Part shown: positions 1-6,852 of the stretch, piece after piece
How the letters are laid out: each line of letters starts with the position of its first letter
How positions within the stretch are numbered: the first letter of the stretch is position 1
DNA from: Actinomycetota bacterium
Lineage (GTDB): Bacteria > Actinomycetota > Actinomycetes > S36-B12 > UBA10799
Assembly (NCBI GenBank): GCA_003452655.1
Contig: DMNR01000312.1
Span: 1-13,763, forward strand
DNA length: 13,763 nt
Direction: 5' to 3'
The notes under the pieces: generated by a model
Seen by the model: the letters and a program-made list of their open reading frames with translations, nothing else
What the model was told of the DNA's origin: nothing
The model's database searches: none
Made by a program: the position numbers and the translations under genes

Positions 1-117
1 GTCTTCACCGGCGTAGTCCGCGTCGACCTGCGCAGCAAGTTCCTTAACGCGAGCAGCAATCTGTTTTTCGGTGAAGAGAACACGATCGAATTGTGCTGAA
101 AAGTCGGTGTCGTCCAC
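1..117 (-). CDS. hpt: Hypoxanthine phosphoribosyltransferase, N-terminal fragment
   Basis: Purine salvage enzyme that joins hypoxanthine or guanine to PRPP to give IMP or GMP in the cytosol. Only the first 39 codons are in the window; the gene runs off the left edge. From a GTG start at 117 the protein begins VDDTDFSAQFDRVLFTEKQI and ends in DADYAGED. This fits the usual Hpt N-terminus (acidic start, then VL-T-E-QI, then a DYAG motif before the first catalytic-domain strand). A Shine-Dalgarno GAGGGG (minus strand, 128-123) lies 5 nt before the GTG and decides the start. It follows tilS by 24 bp on the same strand, the tilS-hpt order normal in actinobacteria, where ftsH usually comes next. The PRPP-binding motif is outside the window, so the call rests on the N-terminus plus gene order. 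Confidence 0.85.
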   Translation of the reverse strand, partial: MDDTDFSAQFDRVLFTEKQIAARVKELAAQVDADYAGED

Positions 118-141
118 TCGAGCCCCTCGTTGTTGGCACGC

Positions 142-1173
142 CTACTGGCCTAGCGGCGGTGCCGGATAGAAGGCAAGCTTGTCATGGCGGCGAGCAACTT
201 CTCGGTCGCCGGGTACGCGAGTTGGGCCCTGACCGCGCCAATCGCTGACAAATCGGTCGATCGATGCCAAGTGCGCCGCATTCAACGATCCCGGCGGACA
301 TCCAGCTGCGAGCAGCGCCAGCCGATACAACCGGGTGCGGACCGCGAGCGGCGTCGTGAGCAGGGAATCGGACTTTCCGCCCAGTGCAATCGTCGCGGTG
401 CCGTCCTGCGGCGCAACGAGGCGATGTTCTGCAGCCGCCGCCGCCCACTGATCAAGCGCTGCGTTGTCCGAATGCAGCAGATGCGCTGTTCTGGCAAGCG
501 CCTGCGTGACGCCCGGGCCCAATTCCGCCTCCAGAACTGGCAACACGGTTCGACGAACCCGAACCCGGGCGAACCGTGGATCCTCATTGTGAGGATCCTC
601 ATGAGGCTCGAGGCCTTGAAGCACACACAGCGCCCGGGTGTCCGCCCGATCCACCGACAGCAGAGGGCGGCGCCACAACCCATCGGATGCACTCATCGCA
701 GCCAGGGACCGACTGCCGGATCCCCGAGCCAGCCCCAACAACACCGTTTCGGCCTGGTCGTCGCGCGTGTGTCCCAGAAGAATTGCGCGAGCGTTGTGGT
801 GATGTGCGGCCGACACGAGGGCACGACGCCGCGCATCGCGAGCGGCCGCTTCCAGACCCCCAGAACCTGGGCCCTGGGCGACCTCAACACGGACCACCTC
901 AACCGGGTTCAGGCCAAGTTGGCTACACGCATCGGCAGCCCGCCGGGCAACCATGTCCGACCCTGGCTGTAGTTGATGGTCCACGACCACGGCACCAGCG
1001 CGGATCAAACCCCGTTGGGCCGTCTCGGCCGCCAGGTACGCCAAAGCCAGTGAGTCGGCTCCGCCTGAACAACCAACGATGACCAGGTCATCGGAATCAA
1101 GATCAGCGACGCTGGCTTCAATGGTCCGCCGCAACCTTCTTCGCAATGGCGGAAGCGAGTCCTGCTCAGCCAT
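142..1173 (-). CDS. tilS: tRNA(Ile)-lysidine synthase
   Basis: ATP-dependent enzyme that attaches lysine to C34 of the CAU anticodon of tRNA-Ile2, making lysidine so that AUA is read as isoleucine. It is essential in most bacteria and cytosolic. The 343-residue product carries the N-type PP-loop ATPase motif CSGGADS (residues 35-41), the GHTRDDQAETVLL helix (134-146) and the DPHNEDPRFARVRVRR stretch (193-208) expected in TilS. The C-terminal third is the substrate-binding domain. The length suits the short actinobacterial form, which lacks the extra C-terminal domain of the 432-residue E. coli enzyme. The ATG at 1173 overlaps the end of the upstream zincin-like gene by 8 bp (ATGGCTGA), implying translational coupling; only a weak GGTGA precedes it. 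hpt follows 24 bp downstream. Confidence 0.96.
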   Translation of the reverse strand: MAEQDSLPPLRRRLRRTIEASVADLDSDDLVIVGCSGGADSLALAYLAAETAQRGLIRAGAVVVDHQLQPGSDMVARRAADACSQLGLNPVEVVRVEVAQGPGSGGLEAAARDARRRALVSAAHHHNARAILLGHTRDDQAETVLLGLARGSGSRSLAAMSASDGLWRRPLLSVDRADTRALCVLQGLEPHEDPHNEDPRFARVRVRRTVLPVLEAELGPGVTQALARTAHLLHSDNAALDQWAAAAAEHRLVAPQDGTATIALGGKSDSLLTTPLAVRTRLYRLALLAAGCPPGSLNAAHLASIDRFVSDWRGQGPTRVPGDREVARRHDKLAFYPAPPLGQ

Positions 1174-2215
1174 GGATTCGTTTCACCCAGTCAGCAGGCT
1201 CGGCGATCTCAGCAAGCGACGGGAGGTTGGCTGGCTTGTCCCAGACAGCGTTGAATCCGGCCATCCCGACCGAATCAATGGCCCCTCGAACGAAGGCGGC
1301 ACCTTCGGAGTACTGGCGCATCTTGGCGTCCATGCCCAGGACCTTGCGCACCACCGAATCCATCGTGCCTGGCTGCTTGCGGCGCTCATTGAATCTTGCT
1401 CGAATGCTTGCCACTGTCGGTACGACCTCTGGTCCCACCTCATCCATCACAACGTCGGCGTGACCTTCCAGCAGCGTCATGAGCGCGCTAATCCGGTCGA
1501 ACACTTCACGCTGGGTGGGCGACAGCACTGACAGCAGCAACGCCTGCGCGCCTTCCTTGCCGCGTAACACCTGCATGACCGCCCCCAACAACTGCCCGCT
1601 CTTGCCGAGCAGTTCGCTGGCGGGTACATCGATGGCCGCCACCAGGGTCTTGGTCTCGGCCGTGAAGTAGTCAGACAGCCATGGCACAGCGGTGAACTGC
1701 ACCCGGTGCGTCTCTTCGTGAAGGCATACCCAGAGCTGGAAGTCCCGCTGCTCAACCCCGAGGTTCTGAGCAACCTGGACAATGTTGGGAGCGATGAGCA
1801 TGAGGCGCGGCGACTGCCCCATCGGCACGAGCGCCTCGTATTGGCCCAGCACCTTGCCCGACAGCCAGGCCAGAACGGCACCCATCTGCACCGCCGTGAT
1901 CCGTGAACCAACCTCGGTCACTGCCGGGCTTGGATCGCTTGCGCGTACGCGATCAAGCACGGGTTGAAGTACGTATCGGAACGCATCGATATTCGACTCG
2001 ATCCAGACCTTTCGGTCGATCACCGCCGCCGGGGGCGCATCACTGGGAGCGACAAGCCCGGTGCAATCTCGGACGGGATCGATCGCCTCAGTCGCCAAGC
2101 CCCGCAGTTGTCGGACGACAGTCCGCGCCTCGGCAAGGTCCATCTCCGGACCTTTAGGAGCAAGTCGTGAGCCCGTGGTCAGTGCAAGGTTCCAGTCGAC
2201 GACGTCGGTAGCCAT
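1166..2215 (-). CDS. Zincin-like putative hydrolase, DUF2342 / 'coenzyme F420 biosynthesis-associated' family
   Basis: A 349-residue cytosolic protein with no signal peptide or membrane span. It begins with the family-typical VVDWNLA (residues 5-11). It holds an HExxH-type site, HEETHRVQF (166-174), and a downstream EGHADVVMDEVG (250-261) that could supply the third metal ligand, so a zinc-metallopeptidase-like fold is likely. Known members of this actinobacterial family are annotated as F420-biosynthesis-associated or as putative hydrolases, from phylogenetic co-occurrence; no reaction is established as far as I know. It sits between dacB (9-bp gap) and tilS (8-bp overlap), a conserved actinobacterial order, so it is probably co-transcribed with both. 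No Shine-Dalgarno is visible before the ATG at 2215. A short inverted repeat spans the dacB stop and this gene's leader. Family call is firm; activity and substrate are unknown. Confidence 0.9.
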   Translation of the reverse strand: MATDVVDWNLALTTGSRLAPKGPEMDLAEARTVVRQLRGLATEAIDPVRDCTGLVAPSDAPPAAVIDRKVWIESNIDAFRYVLQPVLDRVRASDPSPAVTEVGSRITAVQMGAVLAWLSGKVLGQYEALVPMGQSPRLMLIAPNIVQVAQNLGVEQRDFQLWVCLHEETHRVQFTAVPWLSDYFTAETKTLVAAIDVPASELLGKSGQLLGAVMQVLRGKEGAQALLLSVLSPTQREVFDRISALMTLLEGHADVVMDEVGPEVVPTVASIRARFNERRKQPGTMDSVVRKVLGMDAKMRQYSEGAAFVRGAIDSVGMAGFNAVWDKPANLPSLAEIAEPADWVKRIHG

Positions 2216-2230
2216 AAGTAGAAGCTACTT
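2216..2230. repeat. Short inverted repeat at the dacB / zincin-like gene junction
   Basis: On the minus strand, AAGTAG and CTACTT are separated by 3 nt (CTT). The element covers the dacB stop codon and ends directly against the ATG of the next gene. A 6-bp hairpin with a 3-nt loop is possible. It replaces the Shine-Dalgarno one would expect in this 9-bp gap. Whether it acts in coupling, as an mRNA processing site, or not at all cannot be told. Confidence 0.35.
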
Positions 2231-3604
2231 GCACCCACACTGCGCAAGTGCGGCCGTTGCTCTATCCCAGGCAACTTGGGCACCGAGAACGTCTACCGCG
2301 GCCGGTGCCATGAACACGAACGTCAATAGTTGTCCGCTGTCATCGGTGACGATGCCCGCTAGGGAGCTCACTGACGTCAACGTTCCCGTCTTCGCGCGGG
2401 CTTCGCCGCGGCCAGGCTTCGTCGCAGGCAAGATGAATCGGTTGGCCAGAGTCCCCGTGAAGCCAGCGATCGGCATCCCGTAGGGAATCGGCCAGAGCTG
2501 TTGCGAATTCGAGATTGCAGACTTGTTGAGGACCTGACCGATCGTCTGTGCCGGAACTTGGTTGTCTCGGCTCAGGCCCGACCCGTCGTAAAGACGGACT
2601 CCCTGGGTGGAGATTCCGAGTTCTTCCAAAGTCCGCGAGACCGCGACCGTGCCCCCTTCGAAACTCCCGCCTGTCCCGTTCTTCACTCCGGCCAGGTGAG
2701 CAAGCATCTCGGCGGCAGTGTTGTCCGACGTGGTCAACGTATGGGTCACCACACCGCTGAGAGCCGGGGAGTTCACGGCCGCGACCTCGGTTCCACCAGA
2801 TCCAGCGGTCACTCGGGCGGGCGTGGCACTGACCGAGATTCCCCGCTTCTTGAGCAGGGAAGCAAACGTTGTGGCGGCGGTCTTTGCCGGATCGGCACCC
2901 CCACCGCCATTAATCATGAGCGCGGTGATTGGCGACACCAGGTTCGATGCGACATATGAGCTGGGCCAACTCGGTGCGGTTTTCGGCCCGGAGAAGAGGC
3001 TGTCATTAAAGTTGACGGTCGCGGTCAGCGTGGTTGGCGTTTCACCGCCCCCGCTCGCCGCAGCCTTGAGCGCGGAGGCAGTTTGGTCGGCTAAGTCCGA
3101 CAACGAGGCGGCAGGTGTGTCGTCCGGCCCGGGGTTAGTGGTCCGCAGCAGCGGGTCACCACCGCCCACGAGGATCAGGTCCGTGGGTGAACTGCCCTGA
3201 ACCACGCTCGTCTTGATCCGGTAGTCAGCGCCGTAGGCATTCAGAACCGCCGCGGACGTGAGCAGCTTGTTGGTCGACGCAGGAATCGCCGGATTCGAGG
3301 CAGACCGGTCGTACAGCAGGTTGCCGGTGTCGGTATCGAACACCGCCACGCGAGCATTCGGGCCGAGCGCCTTGACCGAAAGTGGCCCCGAGAGGGCTTG
3401 TTGGAGTCCCGATTGGGTTGCGGAGGCATCTGGCTGCGGCGTTAGCGGCGCCAAAACTGCTGTCGTGTCACCCGGTTGGGGCAGCGTGGGAGCAGATGCA
3501 TCTGAGGCGAATCCCGGAGCCGCGAACACACCTGCGGCAACCACGCCGAAAGTCGCCGCAGCAACGATTCCCGCGGCGGGTAGCGGCATTTTCGAGTGCT
3601 TCAC
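2225..3604 (-). CDS. dacB: D-alanyl-D-alanine carboxypeptidase / endopeptidase (PBP4, peptidase S13)
   Basis: Secreted penicillin-binding protein of class C that trims the terminal D-Ala of peptidoglycan stems or cuts cross-links, acting outside the membrane. Starting from GTG at 3604, the 459-residue product has a basic start (VKHSK), a hydrophobic stretch ending AAPGFA before SDAS (signal peptide), and then the S13 motifs. Numbered from the longer TTG start at 3655 (subtract 17 for this start) these are STNK (127-130, nucleophile Ser), SDN (310-312) and KTG (422-424). The insertion domain between STNK and SDN is typical of PBP4. The reading frame stays open upstream to a TTG at 3655. I prefer the GTG because it gives a compact signal peptide, although no start has a strong Shine-Dalgarno (AGAAAGG lies about 13 nt away). 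It heads the operon with the zincin-like gene, tilS and hpt, divergent from ppa. The C-terminus ends CGCK. Confidence 0.95.
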   Translation of the reverse strand: MKHSKMPLPAAGIVAAATFGVVAAGVFAAPGFASDASAPTLPQPGDTTAVLAPLTPQPDASATQSGLQQALSGPLSVKALGPNARVAVFDTDTGNLLYDRSASNPAIPASTNKLLTSAAVLNAYGADYRIKTSVVQGSSPTDLILVGGGDPLLRTTNPGPDDTPAASLSDLADQTASALKAAASGGGETPTTLTATVNFNDSLFSGPKTAPSWPSSYVASNLVSPITALMINGGGGADPAKTAATTFASLLKKRGISVSATPARVTAGSGGTEVAAVNSPALSGVVTHTLTTSDNTAAEMLAHLAGVKNGTGGSFEGGTVAVSRTLEELGISTQGVRLYDGSGLSRDNQVPAQTIGQVLNKSAISNSQQLWPIPYGMPIAGFTGTLANRFILPATKPGRGEARAKTGTLTSVSSLAGIVTDDSGQLLTFVFMAPAAVDVLGAQVAWDRATAALAQCGCK

Positions 3605-3765
3605 GATGTTGCGACTGCCTTTCTGGTGGCCTCTTGGACCCAACGTGTCCGTCAATTTGTGCAGATTCTGTCCAGGTCAGGACCATTCTGCGCTCGCTCG
3701 TCAGGCTTCGACCCGGCTCTTTGCGGAACACTAAGCCACGAGCAAATCACGCCCGCGACCAATAC

Positions 3766-3770
3766 AGGAG
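3766..3770 (+). promoter_or_regulatory. Ribosome binding site of ppa
   Basis: AGGAG lies 6 nt before the GTG at 3777 and fixes the unusual start codon. No convincing -35/-10 pair could be picked out in the 172-bp divergent region between dacB and ppa. Confidence 0.7.
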
Positions 3771-3776
3771 AAACTC

Positions 3777-4304
3777 GTGGAGTTCGACGTCACCATCGAA
3801 ATCCCGACTGGCAGTCGGAACAAGTACGAAATCGACCACATTTCCGGTCGCCTGCGCCTTGACCGGATGCTGTTCACCGCTACGCGGTACCCACACGACT
3901 ATGGCTTCGTCGACGACACGCTCGGCCTCGATGGCGACCCGCTTGATGCGCTGGTCATCGTGCAGGAGCCGACGTTTCCTGGCTGTCTGATTCGAGCCCG
4001 CACAGTCGGCATGTTCCGAATGACGGATGAAGCAGGTGGCGACGACAAACTCGTCTGCGTTCCTGCCAACGATCCGCGAATGGAGCACATTCGCGATATC
4101 CATCACGTTCCCGAGTTCGATCGCCTCGAGATTCAACACTTCTTCGAGGTCTACAAGGAGCTCGAGCCCGGCAAGTCGGTTGAGGGTGCGACGTGGGCAA
4201 ACCGCGTCGATGCCGAGGCCGAGGTTGTCGATTCTTACCGTCGCTTCAAGGAAGCAGAAGAGCGCGCGGCTGAAGAAGTCATCGAGGCCCTCGCCTCCGA
4301 ATAG
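3777..4304 (+). CDS. ppa: Inorganic pyrophosphatase, family I
   Basis: Soluble cytosolic enzyme that hydrolyses pyrophosphate to two phosphates, pulling biosynthetic reactions forward; needs Mg2+. The 175-residue length is normal for the bacterial family I enzyme. The signature [10 protein letters not shown] (residues 52-61) supplies metal-binding D52, D54 and D57. D84, D89 and K91 in TDEAGGDDK match the second acidic cluster and lysine of E. coli Ppa (D97, D102, K104). RYPHDYGF (37-44) is also conserved. The start is a GTG with a good AGGAG. The last 20 or so residues are a charged Glu/Ala-rich helix. It is divergent from dacB, the normal actinobacterial arrangement. A strong hairpin terminator begins 8 bp after the stop, so it is probably monocistronic. 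Confidence 0.98.
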   Translation: MEFDVTIEIPTGSRNKYEIDHISGRLRLDRMLFTATRYPHDYGFVDDTLGLDGDPLDALVIVQEPTFPGCLIRARTVGMFRMTDEAGGDDKLVCVPANDPRMEHIRDIHHVPEFDRLEIQHFFEVYKELEPGKSVEGATWANRVDAEAEVVDSYRRFKEAEERAAEEVIEALASE

Positions 4305-4312
4305 TTCTTGTT

Positions 4313-4350
4313 CAAAAGGGCGCCGTGGTGTGAACCACGGCGCCCTTTTG
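4313..4350. terminator. Intrinsic, probably bidirectional terminator after ppa
   Basis: A perfect 17-bp inverted repeat: CAAAAGGGCGCCGTGGT (4313-4329) pairs with ACCACGGCGCCCTTTTG (4334-4350) around the loop GTGA, which fits a GNRA tetraloop. The stem has a very GC-rich core with an A run on the left and a T run on the right, so it could stop transcription from either side. It starts 8 bp after the ppa stop codon. Confidence 0.92.
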
Positions 4351-4399
4351 CATGACCGCATCCCGCAGCCATCGGGCGGGTGTTACCGTCGAATGAACG

Positions 4400-4414
4400 G
4401 TGAGTCGTACTCAC
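4400..4414. promoter_or_regulatory. Inverted repeat in the leader of the small His-rich gene
   Basis: GTGAGT and ACTCAC are perfect complements separated by CGT. The centre lies about 30 nt before the ATG at 4438. An overlapping weaker repeat, ACCGT/ACGGT (4385-4401), adjoins it. It could be an operator or a small leader hairpin. No clear promoter hexamers were found beside it. Confidence 0.3.
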
Positions 4415-4437
4415 TCACGTTTGTTTTGGGGGTTGTT

Positions 4438-4758
4438 ATGACGGGGGCAAGCGGTTCAGAGGTGCTCACAGTCGCGATTTGGCTCGGCATCAGTGTGCTG
4501 TTGTCATTCGCAGTAATCGGGTGGCTGAACCTTTCGCGGAGCAAGTGGGCCCGAAATTGGCGCGACCGGGCGGCCGATTCACGCCATGCCCTGGATGCTG
4601 ACGCAGATTCGTACCCACACATGCATGTCGTCGATGGTGTGACGATCACGCACTCCCACGCCGATGGGCAGCGTGACCACGAACATTCAACGATCACTGT
4701 GTCGATGTCCCACTACGCCCAACTAGTCAAGCGCGCCCAACGCCGCCAGAGTTCTTAG
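4438..4758 (+). CDS. Small single-pass membrane protein with three His-x-His pairs, unknown function
   Basis: Not a family I recognise. The 106-residue product has one hydrophobic span (residues about 9-30, VLTVAIWLGISVLLSFAVIG). It is followed at once by a basic stretch (RSKWARNWRDR), so the C-terminal part should be cytoplasmic. That tail holds eight histidines (50, 61, 63, 72, 74, 81, 83, 92), six of them in three regularly spaced HxH pairs: HMH, HSH, HEH. This suggests metal binding, which is inference. The ATG at 4438 follows GGGGG by 5 nt. An in-frame ATG at 4393 would add 15 residues but has no Shine-Dalgarno. The gene follows the ppa terminator, so it needs its own promoter. Its TAG overlaps the stop codon of the convergent lipoprotein gene. 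Confidence 0.72.
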   Translation: MTGASGSEVLTVAIWLGISVLLSFAVIGWLNLSRSKWARNWRDRAADSRHALDADADSYPHMHVVDGVTITHSHADGQRDHEHSTITVSMSHYAQLVKRAQRRQSS

Positions 4759-5312
4759 GCTCGGCTTTCCTGCAGGGATTCCTCGCCGCCAGACGGAACT
4801 GCTGTCTCGCCTGGATTGGGAGTTCCGGAGGTGAAGCAGATGGAGGCGTCCCCGCGGCGGACCGTGATCCAGAAGGTGTCATCCACACTCGCGATGTTCA
4901 GGAACGAAGGCACGGAGTCCACTTCTTTCATCAGGCAATCGCCGCCGCCATCAAAGGTTGACCAATCGGATAGACCCGCGGCATTCTGAAGCCGAATCGA
5001 CACTTGCTCCTCGGATTCGCCAGTGCTGTAACGCGTTGCAAGCTCCACGACTGAATCCCCGGAGATCACCCCGACGATTGGCACGCGCGGGCAATTAACT
5101 GTTCCGGTCGCCTCGATGCCCCTGGCATCCGGCGGTGCCTCCATCACCGGCTCAGCGGCAATCTGTTCTAGCCAGGGATCTACTCCCGGGGAGCATGCCT
5201 CGTACGCCCCGGAGCGCAACTGCAACCCGCAGCCTGACGTCGCGGTTACCGCGAGTACGGCGATCGAAAGTGCGACAGCCCGGCTAACCAGACTCCACCG
5301 GTAACTCAGCAC
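4755..5312 (-). CDS. Putative lipoprotein, unknown function
   Basis: Not recognised as a named family. From the GTG at 5312 (185 residues) the product starts with a short basic region (R5, R11) and a hydrophobic helix, AVALSIAVLAVTATSG. Cys28 then sits in a permissive lipobox (TSGC), so lipid anchoring on the outer face of the membrane is likely. The exported part has four more cysteines (40, 74, 126, 159), enough for two disulfides, and ends in a flexible Pro/Gly/Glu-rich tail. A TTG/ATG-type upstream extension to 5399 would overlap the GH114 gene by 94 bp and is less likely. The GTG overlaps the GH114 stop codon by 7 bp and has no clear Shine-Dalgarno, so translation is probably coupled. 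A partner role with the GH114 enzyme is inference. The 3' end overlaps the convergent His-rich gene by 4 bp. Confidence 0.75.
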   Translation of the reverse strand: MLSYRWSLVSRAVALSIAVLAVTATSGCGLQLRSGAYEACSPGVDPWLEQIAAEPVMEAPPDARGIEATGTVNCPRVPIVGVISGDSVVELATRYSTGESEEQVSIRLQNAAGLSDWSTFDGGGDCLMKEVDSVPSFLNIASVDDTFWITVRRGDASICFTSGTPNPGETAVPSGGEESLQESRA

Positions 5313-6115
5313 GCTGCGTAACGATAGCCCGGTTCGCCCGCCGCCCTTAGTTGCCTGTCTCGCAGAATGACCGAGATTTGCGAGCCGCGTGCGGCACATG
5401 CCCGATCAAACACAGCTGTCGAGTAATCGGTGTACTCAACCTCGATCAACTTGTCGCCATAGTTGGCGCGGTAGGAATCGCACTCCCGGTATCGCTCGCA
5501 TTCCTCGGCGATCGCGTAATCAAACTTGGCGACGCGTCGTCCGCGATCTCCAAGTTCGGAGGCGTTCTTCTGGCCAGCAGCTAGGCCGCGAAGGTGCGCT
5601 CGTTTGACCAGCAACTTCGCCAGTGCCACCGAATTCGCCTTGGTGAGGCGTCCGCGCGAGCGCTGATAGGAATCCAGGTTGTCGAACTCGACAGCGTTGA
5701 ATCCCCGACGCGCACAGCCATCGGTCCACCTCGCCACAACTCGAGAAATCGCCCTGCGCTTCTTGGCGGTTGAGGTATCGAGCACCACTTCGTTCCACTG
5801 CCCGTCGACGACGTATCGCCCACCTTTGCGCAGCAGGAGCGACCGATGCTTCTTTTTCCACCATCCGGTCTGATCAGTCTGAGTTTGGAAACCATTGAGG
5901 TAGCAGATGTTGTAGTGCCCAGTGATTGGTGAAGACGTGCTGTCGCGGATCACGATTCCATGTTCGAACTCAGGCTCGTAGTCCCCGCCAAGTTGGTAAG
6001 AGACTGCCGCGTTGGGTGTAGGCGGAAGCGGAGCAGCACTGGCAGGCGAACTGACTGACCCCGTTGCGGCCAACAGCCCGGCGGTCACCACGCCGATTCC
6101 GATTGCCTTGAACAC
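5306..6115 (-). CDS. Secreted endo-alpha-1,4-polygalactosaminidase-like glycoside hydrolase, GH114
   Basis: Predicted TIM-barrel glycosidase that cuts alpha-1,4-linked galactosamine-containing polysaccharide, acting outside the cell. From the GTG at 6115 the product has 269 residues. A signal peptide (VFKAIGIGVV...) ends near PASAAP (residues 24-29). The GH114 landmarks are present in order: ICYLNG (70-75), GFNAVEFDNLDSYQ (138-151, with acidic active-site candidates D145/D148), RGLAAGQKN (176-184), FDYAIAEECERYREC (198-212) and LIEVEYTDY (223-231). The length is normal for a single-domain GH114. The GTG is preceded by GGGGGTGA at 4 nt; a TTG at 6166 would run into the preceding yhhN-like gene. 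It lies 31 bp after that gene and overlaps the following lipoprotein gene by 7 bp. Family assignment is firm; the real substrate (own exopolysaccharide, a competitor's or a fungal polymer) is unknown. Confidence 0.9.
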   Translation of the reverse strand: MFKAIGIGVVTAGLLAATGSVSSPASAAPLPPTPNAAVSYQLGGDYEPEFEHGIVIRDSTSSPITGHYNICYLNGFQTQTDQTGWWKKKHRSLLLRKGGRYVVDGQWNEVVLDTSTAKKRRAISRVVARWTDGCARRGFNAVEFDNLDSYQRSRGRLTKANSVALAKLLVKRAHLRGLAAGQKNASELGDRGRRVAKFDYAIAEECERYRECDSYRANYGDKLIEVEYTDYSTAVFDRACAARGSQISVILRDRQLRAAGEPGYRYAAC

Positions 6116-6146
6116 TGCTTCACCCCCGACTTCTTGCTCAGCCTTG

Positions 6147-6824
6147 TTAGGCCGCCACCACAACAACGTCGACCGCCGCGGTCTGCTCGACCCTGCGAGT
6201 CCAGCAATAGGCGATGATCGCTTGGCCGACGATGTAGGTCAACATGATGACAACTCCCGATCCGGGGAACGCCCCGTAGGCCACCGTCTCGCCGATGAGC
6301 AAGTCCGACACCATGAACAACGCGCCGCCGATGCCGAACAACGTACCCAGACTCATCGAGCACATGGCCATGGCGACCAGGAACGCGCTGTACACGATGA
6401 TCGGAATCCGCAGTGGGCCCAGTCCAGACCAAAGGGCCGCGTTCGCCGCCAGCCAGAACAACGGGTAGGCCACCAACACCCACCGCCGTTCGCGGAGGCC
6501 TTCGCGCGCGCCGATCTTGAAGAAGCCGATGAGGTAGAAGATGTGCGTGATGAGGAACATGCCTATTCCGAGGGCGAACCACAAGTCGCCGTCGAACATC
6601 AGCGCAACGTCACCGAGGAATGAGAAGAACTGGCCGATGATCAGGAACTTGATGCTTGGGTCCGCATTCCAGCCGACCTCAACCAAGACAAAAATGATCA
6701 ACAACGGAAGCAACAAAGGCTTCGTCAGGTGTTCAAGAACCGTGTTGTCGGCCGCCACCGCAGACAACTCCAGCACGGAGACAATCGCCAGCACAACCAG
6801 GGTGATCAAAGAAGCCCGCTTCAC
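6147..6824 (-). CDS. YhhN / TMEM86 family integral membrane protein (lysoplasmalogenase-like)
   Basis: Polytopic membrane protein of about 225 residues with roughly eight hydrophobic spans. Conserved YhhN-family segments can be seen, in order: HLTKPLLLPLL, FSFLGDVALMF, GMFLITHIFYLIGFF, YSAFLVAMAMCSM, GALFMVSDLLIG and YIVGQAIIAY. The aspartates in the GD and SD motifs are those thought to form the hydrolase active site of the family. Animal TMEM86 members cleave the vinyl-ether bond of lysoplasmalogens; the substrate in actinobacteria is not settled. I chose the GTG at 6824 (VKRASLITL, a positive start before the first helix). An in-frame TTG lies at 6836. Neither has a clear Shine-Dalgarno. 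It is on the same strand as the NlpC/P60 gene (90-bp gap) and the GH114 gene (31-bp gap), so a shared transcript is possible. Confidence 0.88.
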   Translation of the reverse strand: MKRASLITLVVLAIVSVLELSAVAADNTVLEHLTKPLLLPLLIIFVLVEVGWNADPSIKFLIIGQFFSFLGDVALMFDGDLWFALGIGMFLITHIFYLIGFFKIGAREGLRERRWVLVAYPLFWLAANAALWSGLGPLRIPIIVYSAFLVAMAMCSMSLGTLFGIGGALFMVSDLLIGETVAYGAFPGSGVVIMLTYIVGQAIIAYCWTRRVEQTAAVDVVVVAA

Positions 6825-6834
6825 AAGACGACAC

Positions 6835-6852
6835 AATCACATGACAGTGATT
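6835..6852. promoter_or_regulatory. 18-bp inverted repeat at the start of the yhhN-like gene
   Basis: AATCAC and GTGATT are separated by 6 nt (ATGACA). The size and 6-bp arms suit a dimeric helix-turn-helix regulator. It lies 11 nt upstream of the chosen GTG and touches the alternative TTG, so it could control the yhhN/GH114/lipoprotein set. No promoter hexamers could be assigned with confidence. Confidence 0.3.

Noticed and set aside
184..972. Long plus-strand open frames opposite tilS (184-972, 576-1082).
   Set aside because: Composition is Arg/Pro/Ser-rich with no domain, as expected for the antisense of a GC-rich gene whose identity is certain.
3605..3655. Upstream extension of dacB to a TTG at 3655.
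   Set aside because: The added 17 residues would precede a normal signal peptide, and no good ribosome binding site supports the TTG. The downstream GTG gives a standard secreted PBP4 start.
5313..5399. Upstream extension of the putative lipoprotein by 29 codons.
   Set aside because: It would overlap the 3' end of the GH114 gene by 94 bp and place many residues before the signal sequence. The GTG at 5312 gives a compact lipoprotein signal.
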